Shown: positions 1 through 19,964 of the stretch, in pieces
Position numbering within the stretch: the first letter of the stretch is position 1
Layout of the letters: the number at the start of each line of letters is the position of its first letter
NCBI RefSeq assembly: GCF_037176765.1
Contig: NC_090021.1
Location: 60,827,453-60,891,452, forward strand
DNA from: Anolis sagrei
Lineage: Eukaryota > Chordata > Lepidosauria > Squamata > Anolidae
Length of the DNA: 64,000 bases
Direction: 5' to 3'
Position numbers and translations under genes: made by a program
Notes under the pieces: model-generated
Databases searched by the model: none
What the model was told of the DNA's origin: nothing
Seen by the model: only the letters and a program-made list of their open reading frames with translations

Positions 1-328
1 TCTCCTATGAACCAGGATGAATAGTGTCATTAAAGATGTCCTAGAAACTCAGAAACAAAATAATTTTTATTCCTTGATCTGTTTTTTTCCTACTTAACTC
101 TTTTGTCACATTGTACACATTTAAGTACATTTTGTTTGTTAACATTGATGGAAAATTTTGAAAACCACATTTCAGTTTATCAGGTGGTCACATCAAGCTT
201 TTAATTTTCTGTTCCTGGGAATAATTATCATAACATTGTTCTGTGGTAAATAAAAAACCAAACAAACAAACTTCAAGAGTTCTGAATCTTTCACCCCAGT
301 TCAAGTACTAAGATGTTATTCCCTTAGG

Positions 329-464
329 CAGTGGTTCTCAACCTGTGGGTCCCCAGATGTTTTGGCCTTCAACTCCCAGAAATCTTAAAAGCTGGTAAAC
401 TGGCTGGGATTTCTGGGAGTTGTAGGCCAAAAAGATCTGGGTACCCACAGGTTGAGAACCACTG
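329..464. mobile_element. hAT-type MITE (CAGTGGTTCTCAA ends)
   Basis: About 136 bp, bounded by inverted ends reading CAGTGGTTCTCAACCTG and its reverse complement. The interior is itself largely palindromic around a block resembling CTGGGATTTCTGGGAG. CCTTAG occurs next to both ends, an imperfect trace of an 8-bp target duplication. The CAGTGGTTCTCAA end is typical of hAT-Charlie-like elements. It has no coding capacity. Relatives lie at 7.9, 25.75, 33.5 and 35.96 kb. Confidence 0.8.
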
Positions 465-518
465 CCTTAGAGCGAAGGCTTCTCCGGGGTATACTTTTGA
501 ATTAGGAACTTTCCTTAG

Positions 519-542
519 TTATATATATATATATATATATAT
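519..542. repeat. (TA)n microsatellite
   Basis: Uninterrupted TA dinucleotide run of about 12 units, followed by further AT-rich sequence. Confidence 0.95.
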
Positions 543-734
543 GTAATATAAATATATTGTATATATTTGGAGAACTTGTGAAATAGATAGATATAGAATG
601 ATGTGCAATAACCATAGGAACGGCCTGGATGATGCTTGTGGATCACGGGATTAATTGTGAATGTATTGTTGTAAATATTTTGATTGTTTTAATGTATTTT
701 TATTCTCTTTTAAATGTTCATTTTAATTGTACAT

Positions 735-832
735 TGTTTTAAGACATCGAATAGTTGCCTATGTTTAAAGCCACCTTGAGTTCCCTCCAGGGTTGAGAAA
801 TGCAAGGTAGAAATGTCATAAATAAATGAATA
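735..832 (+). mobile_element. LINE 3'-tail fragment (L2/CR1-like)
   Basis: A short block reading roughly AAGCCACCTTGAGTTCCCTC followed by AATAAAT-type tail sequence. The same 3'-end signature occurs on + at 22.26 kb and 63.97 kb, and on - at 10.5, 23.0, 25.0 and 53.5 kb. Only the 3' untranslated end is present. Confidence 0.6.
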
Positions 833-1810
833 TTATAAATCCGTGTGAAACTAAGTACAATACAATATAAATACAATAAATAAACATAATATTTATTTTG
901 GCTCTGCTAATTTGATTTTGTAATCTTCTTTGAGCGAGTACTTTGCTTGGTCAGTTTTTGACAGGAAAAGAAGCTTTGTAGGGTTTCTCTACCCGAGGAA
1001 GGAAATCTCTTTATTTTGACATAAAGGGGATGTGGTATTAGCTGTGAATTATGAAGGAAGTGGAATACTTTTGTATTTATAGTATTCATGCAATTATGCA
1101 AGGAATTAGCATTTCTGAAAGTCTTCACATAAATGTATTTCCCATATTTTTAAACCAACAAATATTTGGACACAGGGAACATGTAGCCATTATTACTTGC
1201 TTCAGACATAATGATCAACACTAGTTTGTTATGACTGGAATGAGTAGTGGGATCAGATTCTCCCAAGCCAGTAATATTTGACAGTTCTGGAGCTTATGCC
1301 TTTATTTAAATTCAGCAAACTACTTCATCTACTTCGTAACTATTATAGTTAATATTAATCAACATTTGGCACTTTGATAATGATATTACCTGAAAGTAGA
1401 AGCTTTTAATTTATTCTACCTTGGTCTGTTGCTTTTCCAGAATTTGACAGATGTAATTGATTACAGAAATTGGTACTGTTCCATTATCCAGGCGGAGGCC
1501 ACCAGGGGACACTAGAGAGAGAAGTATAGTCAATTTTAGGGGAGGGGTTAAGAAGTAAAACCCTTTCCCCCTGTTTTACTGTTATTCCCTCTACTCACGT
1601 CCCCATTGTGGAAACAACCCTCGTTTATGAAATGGGAAGTTGGGAATGGGAAAAACCAACAAAAATAGGGAACATTGTTTTCCTCCTTCAACTCCCCTCC
1701 CACAAAATGCACCCTGGTGACCTCCACCCGGGTAATGGAAAGTACCCAGAAATTACTGCAATGTCATGATTACTTTCCCCTTACGATATGCTAATGCAGA
1801 TAATGCAACA

Positions 1811-1900
1811 TCAGCTCTAGATTTTGATACAGAACATATGCCATCCAGTAGTCGCAGTCTGCTCACCCACAGAAAACCATATTTAAAAATCTAGAGCTGA
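1811..1900. repeat. Small inverted repeat, 15-bp perfect arms
   Basis: Arms 1811-1825 (TCAGCTCTAGATTTT) and 1886-1900 are exact reverse complements, separated by 60 bp. It could be a short non-autonomous DNA element, but no convincing target duplication is seen. Confidence 0.6.
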
Positions 1901-2030
1901 TATGGTCTATCTAATGCAATTTTCTTAATAAGCACCCCAAATAACCCCAAGAACAGGCCTAAAAACGAAGACACCAAGAAAAGATTTTTTTTGGTTGGGC
2001 AGTTTTATTATTTGTGGACTTTGTTAACTC

Positions 2031-2330
2031 TTAAGGGGGGGGGGGGGCTGAGGTTGAATTTTTTTTTACAAAAAGTGGAGCGTGAGACCCAAGAAATTGT
2101 CCCTAATGGTTTCAACAACAATATTTACTTTGGGGGACTAAATAAGGCTGCTTTCCCAATTCTGGGGTTTGGCAATGGGAGCCAGTAGTAATAATAATAA
2201 CTTTGGGGGATAAAACAGGGTCTTACGGAGGGCTGCTTTCCCTTTAAAACTGATGTGTGGCAATGGGAGCTAATAATAGTAGTAGTAGTAGTAGTAGTAA
2301 TAATAATAATAATAGTTACTTTGGGTTACT
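2031..2330. repeat. G-tract and tandem block with (TAA/TAG)n
   Basis: A run of 13 or more G is followed by two diverged copies of a unit containing TTTGGGGG, GGCTGCTTTCCC and GGCAATGGGAGC, each ending in a TAA or TAG trinucleotide run. The longest run is (TAG/TAA)n at about 2275-2315. It looks like a minisatellite grown around a trinucleotide repeat. Confidence 0.7.
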
Positions 2331-3516
2331 AAACATAATTATAGTAGCAGTGACATGATAACAATAACAAATGTGTAATTTGTACTGTATATGTAGGAAC
2401 TGATACTTCTATTACACTATGTAATAATTTTTTTTGTTCCTGAGTTATAAATGTCATTTCCTAATTGATTCTATCATATAAACATTGAAAAGTTTATTAA
2501 ACTGCAAAAAACTTTGTGCGGATCATCCTGCAACACATTTTGCTATAGTTTTTTAATTAGTATCTCATAGAGTCTCAACAAATGACAACTACAAAAACAA
2601 AGTTTCTGGAGTATAACAACCACTCTCAAAATAAGTGCTGCACAATTAAACAGGAAATAACACTTTCAAACTAGAAATAAGATTTTTCTTCAATTTTTGT
2701 TACATGATGTTATTTATGTGACTGTTTTATGCTGAGTCATTATGACATCTTGCTAGATAAATGTCATGAATATTTTCATACATCTTGTGTTAGTTGTCTG
2801 TTGCTGTCTTATATTTTGTAGATGTAGTAACATACGGCTACATTGTTTTTATTCTGTTTGTTGTTTTATCCACTTTGCCCATACTGTTTTCTTAAAATTA
2901 TATACAGGGCAAAAATAGTATTGGATATTTTGTATATTTTAGTTTATATTTACCATTCATAATGGCATAATGAATGGTAATACTTTCAAATAACAAGTTC
3001 CCAGAAACATTTGACTGGCCTACATAGCATGTTACAAGAGGTTATACTGTCAGAATCTTTTCCCTCACATTCATATTTTCCAAATTTCTACTTAATATCC
3101 ATTTAAAAAACTTTTTAAAAAACCCTCTGAGAAGTGCAGAACAAGTTAAATTGAATGCAACATATGGAACCTCTCATGGTGTTCTTTCCATCATTATTTT
3201 TATGACTGTAGCTGAAAGAAAGGATAAAAAGAATCTTATTGTTTGTAAAAAAAATACTTGTATTCATTCACTGACATACTTATAATTGTCCCTTTATAGC
3301 TTCTTGCAATTATAAGTGGTGCTTCTTGCTGTATAGTTGACTAAAATGACTATTTGAAGTTCTCTATTTTTTCCCTAAAATAGTTTAGAGTATGAAAATT
3401 CAATCTTTGGAATGCCATTTGTTCCATTCAGTTATTGCAAATAATTATATATGTGTCACTTAGAGGGTTTTTTAAAAATTAGAGTGAAAAGTAGTACGGT
3501 TAGAAAAAAAAATGTA

Positions 3517-4135
3517 CTGTATATACTCTAGTATAAGCCTAGTTTTTCAGCCCTCGGCTTACTCTCAGGTAAGGGTCTTTGCGGGAAGACGTAGGGCTGA
3601 AAGAAGGGCTTCTTTTAGCCCCATACTTTCTTGCCAGGACTCTCATCTCTCCGCACAGCAACCCAGCTCTCCTCCTCTATCACGCTGTGTGCACCTTCCT
3701 CTCCTCCTTTTTCATGCAGGGCACGCCTTCCTCTCCTCTTTCGGTGCAGTGCACGCCTTCCTCTCTTAGTGCCAGTCTTTCCCACTGTTCCTTATTCATT
3801 TACACACAGCATTTTCCCCAAAATAAACTATGGTGATTGGAAGGATATATAAGCACATTTAGAAGGTTTAGGAAGGTTAGAATAATGATTTAACCAGAGT
3901 TGGTCACTCTTACCTCAAATTACAGTTCTATGTAAATATCCAAAAACATTTAGCCTACTGATGCCTCAATTAATATAATTTTATTGGTCTCTGTTTCTAT
4001 TTTGAAATTTACCAGTAGCTGCTGCATTTCCCACCCTCGGCTTATACTTGAGTCAATACGTTTTCCCAGTTTTTTGTAGTCAAATTAGGTGTCTCAGCTT
4101 GTATTCAAGTCAGCTTATATTTGAGTATATACGGG
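3517..4135. mobile_element. Non-autonomous DNA element with GTATATACTC-type TIRs
   Basis: The left end reads CTGTATATACTCTAGTATAA. The right end reads CTTATATTTGAGTATATACG, approximately its reverse complement. The interior repeats the same motif ('CTCGGCTTATACTTGAGTC'), so it is internally palindromic. It carries a tandem repeat (3684-3766) and no transposase. A fragment of the same family seems to lie near 10.27 kb. Superfamily not assigned. Confidence 0.6.
3684..3766. repeat. Three-copy tandem repeat, ~28-32 bp unit
   Basis: Three consecutive copies of a unit containing GTGCACCTTCCTCTCCT or GGCACGCCTTCCTCTCCT. They lie inside the TIR element and explain why overlapping open frames exist here on +. 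Pyrimidine-rich, with no sign of coding. Confidence 0.7.
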
Positions 4136-5098
4136 TAATATATGTTCAATGTAGAGATGTCAAATTTCCCACAATGTTGAAGTTGTGGAGGGGATCAATT
4201 TTAATGGGGTTTTTTCCCCCTGAGGTGACTGTGGAATGCATTTTCCAAAATAAAATGTGATGTTGGCATTGATTGAACATTGTGACCTGTAAGGATTCTT
4301 TTTTTTTTTTACTTTTGTCGGTTTGTTAAGAGTGGATAAAACAATAAAGAAATAAAAAATAGATGAAACCACCGGCATTAACAAATTTGTGCAAATTATT
4401 TCTTCTCCATAGTGTGAATGGGCTATAAGGCATTTATTCCTATAAAAAGAAAGAGGGGATACTAGACCAGTAATTGTGGTGATTATAGCTCTTCCTTTTT
4501 GTTAGTTTTAGGACAATTTTCCAAGACTAAACATATGAATAACTTGTCTTTATTGATCATTATAAGAAACTTCTGTAATCTATTCCCCCCTCCCCATTTT
4601 TCCTTTCCCTCCCTGGGAAGTAGAGATATGGGTGGGAGCTTTTCTTCTGTTCCTTCATTTTTTAAAGTTAATGTGATTTTTAGTCTCATGTCTAATATCT
4701 TACTGAAAAATACTCATGAAAATAAAATGTGTTTCATTTGTGCAACAGATCCATACACATTTGAAGATCCATTTCTTTTCACATGTTCTCCCTGAATTAT
4801 AGTTGTAGGTTCATGAATTTAAATATAATGTTGATGTTGTTGATATTGTTTTTATCATTGATCTTTTCCACTCAAGATCCAATAGTCTGTTGAGTGAAGT
4901 ACTTATATAAGTGGAACTGAAAGGAGTCCCTTGCTCCCTTGACACCCTCATGTCCCGTCACCAATTCCTCCAGATAACGGAGTGATCCTCCAAAACCAGC
5001 AGTTATTTCTCTTGACTTTTCTTGTTTTGGGGATTTTAAAAACTTCCTTTCAGAAATGGAAGGAAAAGTTATTTTCTATTCATGTGTTGATCTTTTGA

Positions 5099-11277
<6,179 letters not shown>

Positions 11278-13800
11278 AGCCTTTGATCTACCAATTCCTT
11301 GGCTCTTCTCCTCCTGCCCCCAAACAGTCCTTGGCGCTGTCTGTAACTTTTGAATGTGAATATTAAGATAAAGGAAAATCAACGCCAAATCAACACTTGG
11401 AATAAACCAATCAATAAATAATAAGTTTCAGTGTTGCATCAAATGGATTTTGTAACTGCTGAAGCGTTGTACTACATGATTGTGACTCCAGTCCTGTGAC
11501 TGCTTATTTGAAGATAAGCATTGAGAAGAAACAGCTTACACATGAAGTGCCCTACATAGTTTTCTATTGATATTTTGCCATTCAGTCATCCGGCTCAATG
11601 TTGTTCATCTCCCTCTTCTTCTTCTTTTTTTAAAAGAAAAATGGTAACATTTGAATTTTATTTTTTTGTATAAACCAAGTTCAACTGATCAAAATTGAGC
11701 AAAACAAATATTATTCTCCGGAATACCATTTATCTATTTTTGTAAATTTGCTGTTCACACTGTTATCTTACCATGTAAAATCTAATTTAAATAAGAGTTG
11801 CCAGTAACTGATGATCACTTTGTCTTTTCACTTAAAATCCCAAAAGGAGCACTTTAATTACCATCTGAACCCAACTGTTTTTGTTTTCATATCTTACACT
11901 AATTTGAACATTTTTTAAAAGATTGCTGCTGTATTGTGTTCTTTGAAACTTTTAAAAAACTGAAACAGATGCCTATCTTGCTGTCAATTACTTTGTTAAA
12001 TTTGTGGTTTTATATGTTGAATGCAGAAAGCAAGTATTCTGTATACTGTCTCATTTGGGTTTTCTAAGTGACTGGCTTGCACTAAGTGAACTTGACGCTA
12101 TCTGTACTGTCCTTGGTGTTGAAAACTGTGGGTACAATCCATTGGGAATTTCATCTGTGAAAGCCACTTGATAGAAGTAAAAATCATTCAAAAACACAGC
12201 TGTGCTTTTTTGCAGCTCTTGCTTTTAATAGGGCTTGTGCAGATGGATTATCAAGTGGAATATGCCCATAAGTACCATCAAACCCCTCTAACCAATACAA
12301 GGGCTTTTCTAGGCTTTTAGATGTACCAACAAATACCCTTTCTACTACCTTGATGGGAGACCTCTGTTTTGACTCTTTTAAAAAAAGCTTATTACCTGCC
12401 ACTGTAGGGCAATGCAACTTAAAATCAGAGATGACATTTCTCTCAGAGCAGTAGTATTCCTTCTCATTTACAGTTGAGCCACTTGATCTTACATAGTGTC
12501 AAGGCTGTATTCAGTGCATTAATACTGAAGTGCATCACTACGGCCTTAATAATATAAAGGTTGTCGTACTGCTGAGAAAGTTTAACATTGGCTTCTGATC
12601 AATGTGGAGATGTTTTTAGACACAGGAAAACAATTACTCACTTTAAGGTGGTGAAGCAATAACGTTCCCTCAACAAGATATTTTGAAATGTTTGTTTGGG
12701 AAGGGATGGCTGTGTGCTCAAGAATAACCCCTGAAGGGAAGTTTTCATTCTACCAGCCTTAGAAACATGAGCCTCCCTACACAATATTTCATCACCTGCC
12801 CCTTGATTCCCTCAATTCAATCAGAACAATGTGAGTGTACAGAAATATTTCTGTATGTACAACCTGGAACATTTTTAGCATCTGTATAGTTTGTATTCTT
12901 ATTAGAGACCTTTTCTATGGAAAGTTCAGTAATTTTTATTAAAAAAAAAACCTTACTATTCATGTAAAACATGAAGAAGGAGTGTATTTAGTGACAACTG
13001 ACCGAAGAGGGAAATTCAGTATTGTGATAGCATAATTGGGGAACTTGTGACAAGATTTCTGGGTTTGTTTTTTTTGTCCCTTCCCTCTCCCCTACAAAAA
13101 CAAGCTGTCAAAACTTTTTAACAGTTTTTCTCTTCATCCTGGTAAATCAGAAGAAAACATCTCTATTGTAAGTGCCTCTACAAGCCTGACCAAGGAGTGT
13201 AAATCTTCTTTTCTGTCTGGTCTGCAGTGCAATGCACTGTTTTAGGCCTAAAGAACACCATTTCTGACTCTTAACTGCTTTTGTATTTTGTTTAATATGT
13301 TAGAAATGCACAACATACGCCTTTACATTTTTGTTTGTCCCTCTGTTCAAAGTATTGATGTCTTACATTTGTGCTTGCTGGGGAGATTTAAACATGTTTA
13401 AATCTCTCAGTTTGTTATTTTCAAAAGATCGCCGAATTGGGTCTTATAACAACTGTTTAGAAAACCATTCATGTCAGTTTAGTCTCTAGCCTTGGGCATC
13501 ACCAAGCATTAACCTACCAGTTGCAGACTGTTTTTAAACTGTCTTATGGCCTGTATGTGTGTTTAGTCCTGGTTAAAGATAAAGCTTCATAATACTATCT
13601 TTATTTCATGACATTAGCCAGCTGTAAAACACAAGACTTTTATCTAGCAGGCAAAAAAAAAACAGGATTCATTTGCAGATTTCCTATGAAGTCATGTAAC
13701 TTTTGAAAAACAGTGTTCATTACTGAAAGAGCTCTCAAGTTGCTTGTAAAGCTAATCTAATTAAAAGATGTATAAAGGTTCTTGAAACAATGTGGTGTTT
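11278..13800 (+). other. EGLN1: EGLN1 3' UTR (inferred)
   Basis: About 2.5 kb of repeat-free, moderately AT-rich sequence follows the EGLN1 stop. No open frame of note and no transposon is seen, as expected for a conserved long 3' UTR. EGLN1 is known for a long 3' UTR. An early polyadenylation choice is also possible: AATAAA-type hexamers occur at about 11401-11421. Confidence 0.6.
13760..13800 (+). terminator. Candidate EGLN1 polyadenylation site
   Basis: ATTAAA at 13760-13765 is followed about 25 bp later by a GT-rich stretch (TGTGGTGTTT). That is the normal order of a cleavage and polyadenylation signal. It is inferred from sequence only. Confidence 0.4.
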
Positions 13801-14787
13801 ATTTGAAATTATTTAACATTTTAAAAGTTTACACTACAGTACTACTTAATAATCTGATTGTGTGTATGTGTGTTCAGCGGTCAGTGATGTTGCAACTTGC
13901 AGTCGAGGGTCTTCTGCTAGCTTCATTTGTAAATCCTCTTTTTTAATTATCTAGCTGTGATTAGCTATTAAAGAAAATGAGTGAGGGTAAGGGGTGGCCT
14001 GTGGAGAAGATGACTGCTAGTAATTTCACCCCCTGCTTTCATGCCTATGCTGTTGTCTCTGTTCACCACTGATACTTTATATCCTTCCTGTGTCATCCTT
14101 GAAGTAGCTTTGAATAATAGTAGCTTTGAACATCCCATGTGCTCAGTTTGAACTTTCCTTTCTTTCTCCTTTTGCATTGCTTTCTTATCCTTTACTCTTC
14201 TAATCTCTTTCAATCTCCAAACTCTCACCCATTTCCCTCCTCATCTCTCATCTTCAGTCCATCCTTCATTTTCTCCTTCTTCAGCTACTTCCTATAATGC
14301 AGAGCTTTCCAACAATTTTATGTTGGCTACACACTTTTTAGACATGCATCATTTTGCAACATCATAACTCAGTTTTACTAGCAAACGGGGGTTAAACGAA
14401 ACCCTTTGTAATGACAATCTTTTATATTTTCTAAAATACATAATTTATTGCTTATTTGACATCGACACTGGTTTCTCATTATGGTCACACTCCACATCTA
14501 CACACGAAGATGTTGTGACATGTTACACCACTAGATAGTGTACTTCAGACATCCTATTCCTACAAAATCTTAGGGTGACAGGGGAGGCAATGGAGGGGGA
14601 AAGAAAAAGACAACATAGTATACAATAATGTTATCCCTCATATTTTTATTGGGGTGGGAATCATAAAAATTATGTTGACTTTGTTGAGGGTAAGGTGTTT
14701 GACATTCTGATACTGTGTAAGGTTTTGCTGTTTTCAGAAGACTGAAACCAGTATATTGGTTCTGAGCCTGCTTTATGTGTGTATGTG

Positions 14788-14972
14788 CTTGCAAGTGTCA
14801 TGTTGACTCATGATAACCCCAAGAATTTCTTAGAGGTTGGATGTGAAGGCCTTTTTGCCAATTCCTTCACCATGTGGTATGAATTTGTGGTCCCCCATCC
14901 AAGTACTCACCAGAACTGATCCTGCTTAGCCTCCAAACTCAGAAGGGAGCTGGGTGCCTTTATGGTATTCGG
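14788..14972 (-). mobile_element. 5S-rRNA-derived SINE
   Basis: On the minus strand, GCTAAGCAGGATC then GAGTACTTGGATGGGGGACC at 14888-14935 match the internal promoter half of 5S rRNA (GCTAAGCAGGGTCG and GTTAGTACTTGGATGGGAGACC). The upstream part is diverged, and an unrelated tail (AAATTCTTGGGGTTATCATG) follows. This is the layout of 5S-derived SINEs known in squamates. It is not a functional 5S gene. Confidence 0.75.
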
Positions 14973-15445
14973 TTTTGGTTTTGCAGAAAACAGGTAACAT
15001 GCATACATTGATTCCTAGCTCTGCTCCCTGTCTTAAATTGCTGCATACATTTTAGCTGAACTTTTAAGCGTTACTGTTTTAAATACAGTAATTTTCAAAT
15101 GTGTGAAATAATCTGATTCTTTGGACACTCGTTCAACTTCCCTTTAGCCAGTCCTGTTATTTTAAAAAGATTTCCTGTTTTCAAATTGAATGCGACTGTA
15201 TTGAACTTCCTTGGCAATTTTCCACCTCTGTACTGAATTTGACCATGCTATAGTCACTGTTCCCATTTGATCTGTGAATATAATATAACTTGCCCAGTGT
15301 TTTTGCTTTTGACTGTCTATTTGTTGAGAGTAGTAGTAGTATGGTCCTAGTATCAAATTGCTTTTTGAGACCTAATAGAGTCATCTCAGTCTGTGGAAAA
15401 GTGCAACTTATGTGTATATTTTTAATTAAAAGCTATGCAAAGCAT

Positions 15446-15703
15446 TGAGCCCCCAGTGGCGCAATGGATTAAACCCTTGTGCCAACAGGATTGCTGACCG
15501 AAAGGTCAGCGGCTCGAATCCGTGGAGAGCAGGTTGAGCTCCCTCTGTCAGCTCCAGCTACCCATGCGAGGACATGAAAGAAGCCTCTCACAAGGATCTT
15601 TAAAAAAATCAAACATCTAGGTGTCCCCTGGCCAACCTCCTTGCAGACGGCTAATTCTCTCATGCCAGAAGCAATTTGCAGTTGCTCCTGACATGAAAAA
15701 ATA
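15446..15703 (+). mobile_element. tRNA-derived lizard SINE, full length
   Basis: Same family as 7.26 kb. It starts TGAGCCCCCAGTGGCGCAATGG, has B-box-like GGCTCGAATCC at 15511-15521, and ends in GCTCCTGACATGAAAAAA. Confidence 0.85.
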
Positions 15704-18700
15704 CTACCTCCAATACATCCTTTCTTGTACTTTCTGTGATGATTGTTAAATATTTCCATTCCATAGCAGGTTTCTGCTATGGTCACAACATTAGTGTTAT
15801 TAATTAGCACTTTTAACACCTTTATCCTTGAATCCAGGAAGCATGTTCAGTGTTGGTCATGCTGCAAAGTAAAATATGCAGGAAGAGTGAAACCAAATAC
15901 CTGGGAATCAAGACACAAGGGCACTTAAAAATCAGTGAGGCTTCTACCTCTACCAATGGTAAAACTCTGTTTTAGGCTATAATTGGCTGTTTTACTTATA
16001 CATCACCTAATGTTTTTTTCCAAATGTAGCAGTACAGAGGCTCCTTGACAAATTCAATGCTCTCTACCTAAGAAGAGCCTTTGACTTGACAAAACAAAAG
16101 GGACATCCTGGATCTAGTGAGGAATTGCTTTGCTGCTGCAAAGCGAGTTAAACTTTCTGCCCTTTGTCTCGGTTGCCACATGGTCAAAATGATGGGAGTG
16201 GCCTCTACTGGCATGAGACAACCCAACAACAAAAACGATGTCTAAGACAAAATGTAGGCCTGTGGCTGTAACCCCATCACTTATTTAATCTATAAGATCT
16301 CTTAGCATCTTTTACCTGAAGAAGCCAGTAGAGCTTTGAAAGTGTCATGTGTGTTGTACATGTATTTGGGATTTTATCTTATCCTACTTGTAAATCAGAG
16401 GATCCTGTTTTTCCAATAACTCTGAGGCTTTGAGATGTTCCTCAGGTATAGAAGATTGCATCATTGTTGGGGAAAAACATCACCTGACAAACTTCTCTCT
16501 GCCTTTTAGCTATTAGAGATAAAATGATTACAACAATAGCACACTCTGTCCTTTTCTTGTGATGTTTCCATGCAAATCACTTGCCTTGGGGGGAATAATC
16601 ATGTAAGCTTCCACATTCTTCAGTAGCAGAATCCTCATGGATAAAACTACTTCCTCGTTCGCCCATTTCCCCCAAAGGATAGTGCTCAGGTTCACACCTG
16701 CACCAGCCTGGTCTGGAATATTCCCAACATGTGTTTCCTTGTTTGTTTCATATCCTGTCCTTTATGTTTGGATTCCCCAAACACAGAAAGAGCAAGCCAG
16801 ACAATGGGTAATATGCAGGCACTTGTTTTGAAGATGTCGCTTTTCTATGGACTCGGGAATTTTGTAGGCTTCAGAAAGTATGTGCTAGGACATCTGATCT
16901 GCAAATTAAAGACAACATGCTATGACACAGGTTTAGCCCTCCTTTAGATCTTCCCACAGCCACCTTGTGTTTGATATGTGATGTTTCTGTCCAAGTTAAC
17001 TCCTCACAAAACGTGGCTATAGGAAATCCCATGTTTTTTTAAGCTGACATGAAAAAAATTGTCTCTGACAGAAGTGCACAAACTTTGCCTGGATGGAGCA
17101 CCACCTAGTGTTTGCTTTTAGAAAATAGAACTACTGAAAAAAGTGTTGGGTGTTCGGACTTTAATAAACAGCAACTCTAAAAACATAGGTATGTATGATG
17201 TGTCCCAGATCTTATCTGACTGCAGCTGTGCCAATGCTAACACATTCTGGGAATTATGGTCTAACTACATGCGAACTGCTACATGATTCCCATTCCTAAT
17301 TTATGGTCTGTGGTATAGAAATCTAAAATCTCAACTTTTTGTTGACCTCAGTGCCTTTCATAAAATATGTGTATAATGCATTTGCCTTTCATGTATTCAC
17401 ATGAACTGCTACTTTGGGGGCGAGGGGGACCAAGGTATTGTATTTTAAAGAAAATGATATTCACATTTGAATTTCTTAATTTTGGTTCAGTTTATTCTAT
17501 TGAATCATAGCAATTATTATGGTTCAACAAAATAAATTTTGGTTGCTATCCTATTAGTGAATTAAAATAACATAAGTTCAGCTTATGTCACTGCAACTAG
17601 TTTTTAGTCATTGCACAGGTTAGGATATTGTTCCAACCACAGAACAACCAAAATCCTCATCCCCCAAACTTTTGTCAGATAGTGAGGGGTGGGGTGAATG
17701 ACATAGCTTAATTCCATTCATCACTTCATGCTCTGAAAAGAAAATTGCCAGGTTGGAGGGCTGTACTGCTTAAAATGTGTTTTGGAGGCTATAATCCCGA
17801 TACCTAGTTACTGCATATTTTCCTGATACATCATCTCAGCTGTAGTTTTGAACACAGAACCAGCATTTTTGCATCCTCCATATTAACCCCACAAAAAGCT
17901 AAATGTCATGAGCTTGCTCTATAAGACAATCACACATTTCCCCAACTGCCTGAAAATCCTGACCATTCTAAGGTTTGATAGGAAGATGAGTTTGTGCAAC
18001 TAAATTCTAGGGACAAGATATCAGAATGAGTTGGAAAAGATCTTGGAAGTTATTTTCAGACTAATGGTTTCTTTAGAGCAGGATGCAGCTACAACATTCA
18101 TGATAAATTGGTACCTCATATTTCCAATGAAGCCCACCATACTTGACTCATGTTCCACTATGAAACAGCAGCAGAAATGCCTCCTGTGTTCAAATGATTC
18201 CTGACAATCTCCTTTCATTAGTTCTAATCTCAGAGCAATAAAGATATTTGTGCCATCTTTTACATATTATTCCTTCATGTTGAAAAATTCCTGCCGTTAT
18301 ACACCAAGCACTTGTCCACTCCATCCCAACGCTCTTTTGATAGTGGGAATTGAACTGAGTTTACCTTACTATTCTACAAATATATAACTGCCATTAAACC
18401 ATGAAATTTTTGCCACCATATCTGCACATACTTTTCAATGTATGCCTCATAAGCCAACAATTATCCGTGTTCTGCAACTGTTAAGAGGTGCTGCAGAGGG
18501 GCTCCAAACAGAGCATAACAGATTTGAAACTAGATTTTTATACATTTCCTTCAAATATAGATTGCTTTGTCACCCGTCTCCCAACCTCATTTGGCTGGAC
18601 ACACTTAAAGATTATCATATATTGATATTACTTTTACAAGTTGGACTAAATTCAGGACTGTGAAAAAAAGCTATCTGTTTGAGTCTTTCATATCAGAGAA

Positions 18701-19964
18701 AATGAGGCTAGAATGTTTACTGTTACTTCAAGAATTTCAGATGCAATGTTATCTCTGAAAGCCAGAAACAACTTGCAGTCTTGCAAGAAGTGGATGATTG
18801 GCCATGGTGGTCAAGGTAGGCCATTCTAGACAAGCCTTTGGTTTGGTACCATACAGCTCTTCTTTTGTCTGCTTGGGAAATATTTCTAAGTGACAAGAAC
18901 TGAGTTCTCAAGAGTTCAACAAGAGAGATTAACCAGCTCTGGGTATCTGAGGGATGCTTGGGCAGCTATTTTTCTTTTTCTACTCTGGCAGATGAGAAGC
19001 ATGGACAGCCCAGAAAACATCAACTGTCCCCAGTTTGCTGCTGGTTTCCTCAGTACGTAAGTACAATCAGCTTCTCCAAGTAGTAGCAGCAAGTAGACTG
19101 GTAAAATCACTACTGAATGAAGAACAGGACTGTTATCTCTACTGCTTTTTTCTTGCCATTAGTGGACAACTTGGGGAACTCCAGTTGGCAGCTAGACCTT
19201 TTCACAGTACATGTGCTCTGGCAATTACTTGATCACAAGGATCCCTGATATGATACTTGCCTTTTACTTTATCACATGGTAGAACAGTGAGATATATAAT
19301 CAAAGGGAATGTGCAAGACTACTTGTTTGATGATGAATGTATTTCCAGAATCCACCTAAAAATAACATACTTAAAATTATTGAAACAACAGAAAAATAAG
19401 CACTCAATATGAAATTTATTTAAATTATATTGACTGTTCCAGTGTATCCAGAACAGGTAAATTTATTTTGAACATTTACTTTTGTGAAACAGATCTTTCT
19501 GTACTTAAGATCTTGTTTCTAAAAAGTCATTACATGCCAGAATTATCAATAGGCTACCGGTTTAAACACAAACTTGCATCTCTAGAAGAAATAAGTATGA
19601 CTCCTTATATAAATAAATTAGGCTTCCTCCAAAGGCACTTTATCAGGCAGAGTGAGATGGCTTACCATTTGTATGTATGTGTGTATCAACTGAAAGATAT
19701 CTAGTTAATTAGAAGGTAATGTCAATGGAAAAAATTTTGAAAGTCTGACAACATTGTACCAACTTCTTAACAAAAATGGGAAATCCTATACTAACATTTT
19801 CATCACAGACATAGACACAATATTCATGAACTCTACAAGGTCAGAATGTTAGATATATCGAACTAAGATAAGGACAAAAATGGCTATTTCAGAACAATGG
19901 CAAACTTAAGTAAAAAGTTTATGTGATTTAGATTTGGTTCTCATGAAGAATTAGGCTATTTTTT

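Noticed and set aside
2275-2320. CRISPR-like array
   Set aside because: It is a simple TAG/TAA trinucleotide run in a vertebrate genome.
3512-3852. Three overlapping plus frames
   Set aside because: They come from a pyrimidine-rich tandem repeat inside a DNA element. Similar length in all frames argues against coding.
14888-14970. 5S rRNA gene
   Set aside because: Only the internal-promoter half resembles 5S. The rest is diverged and followed by a SINE tail.
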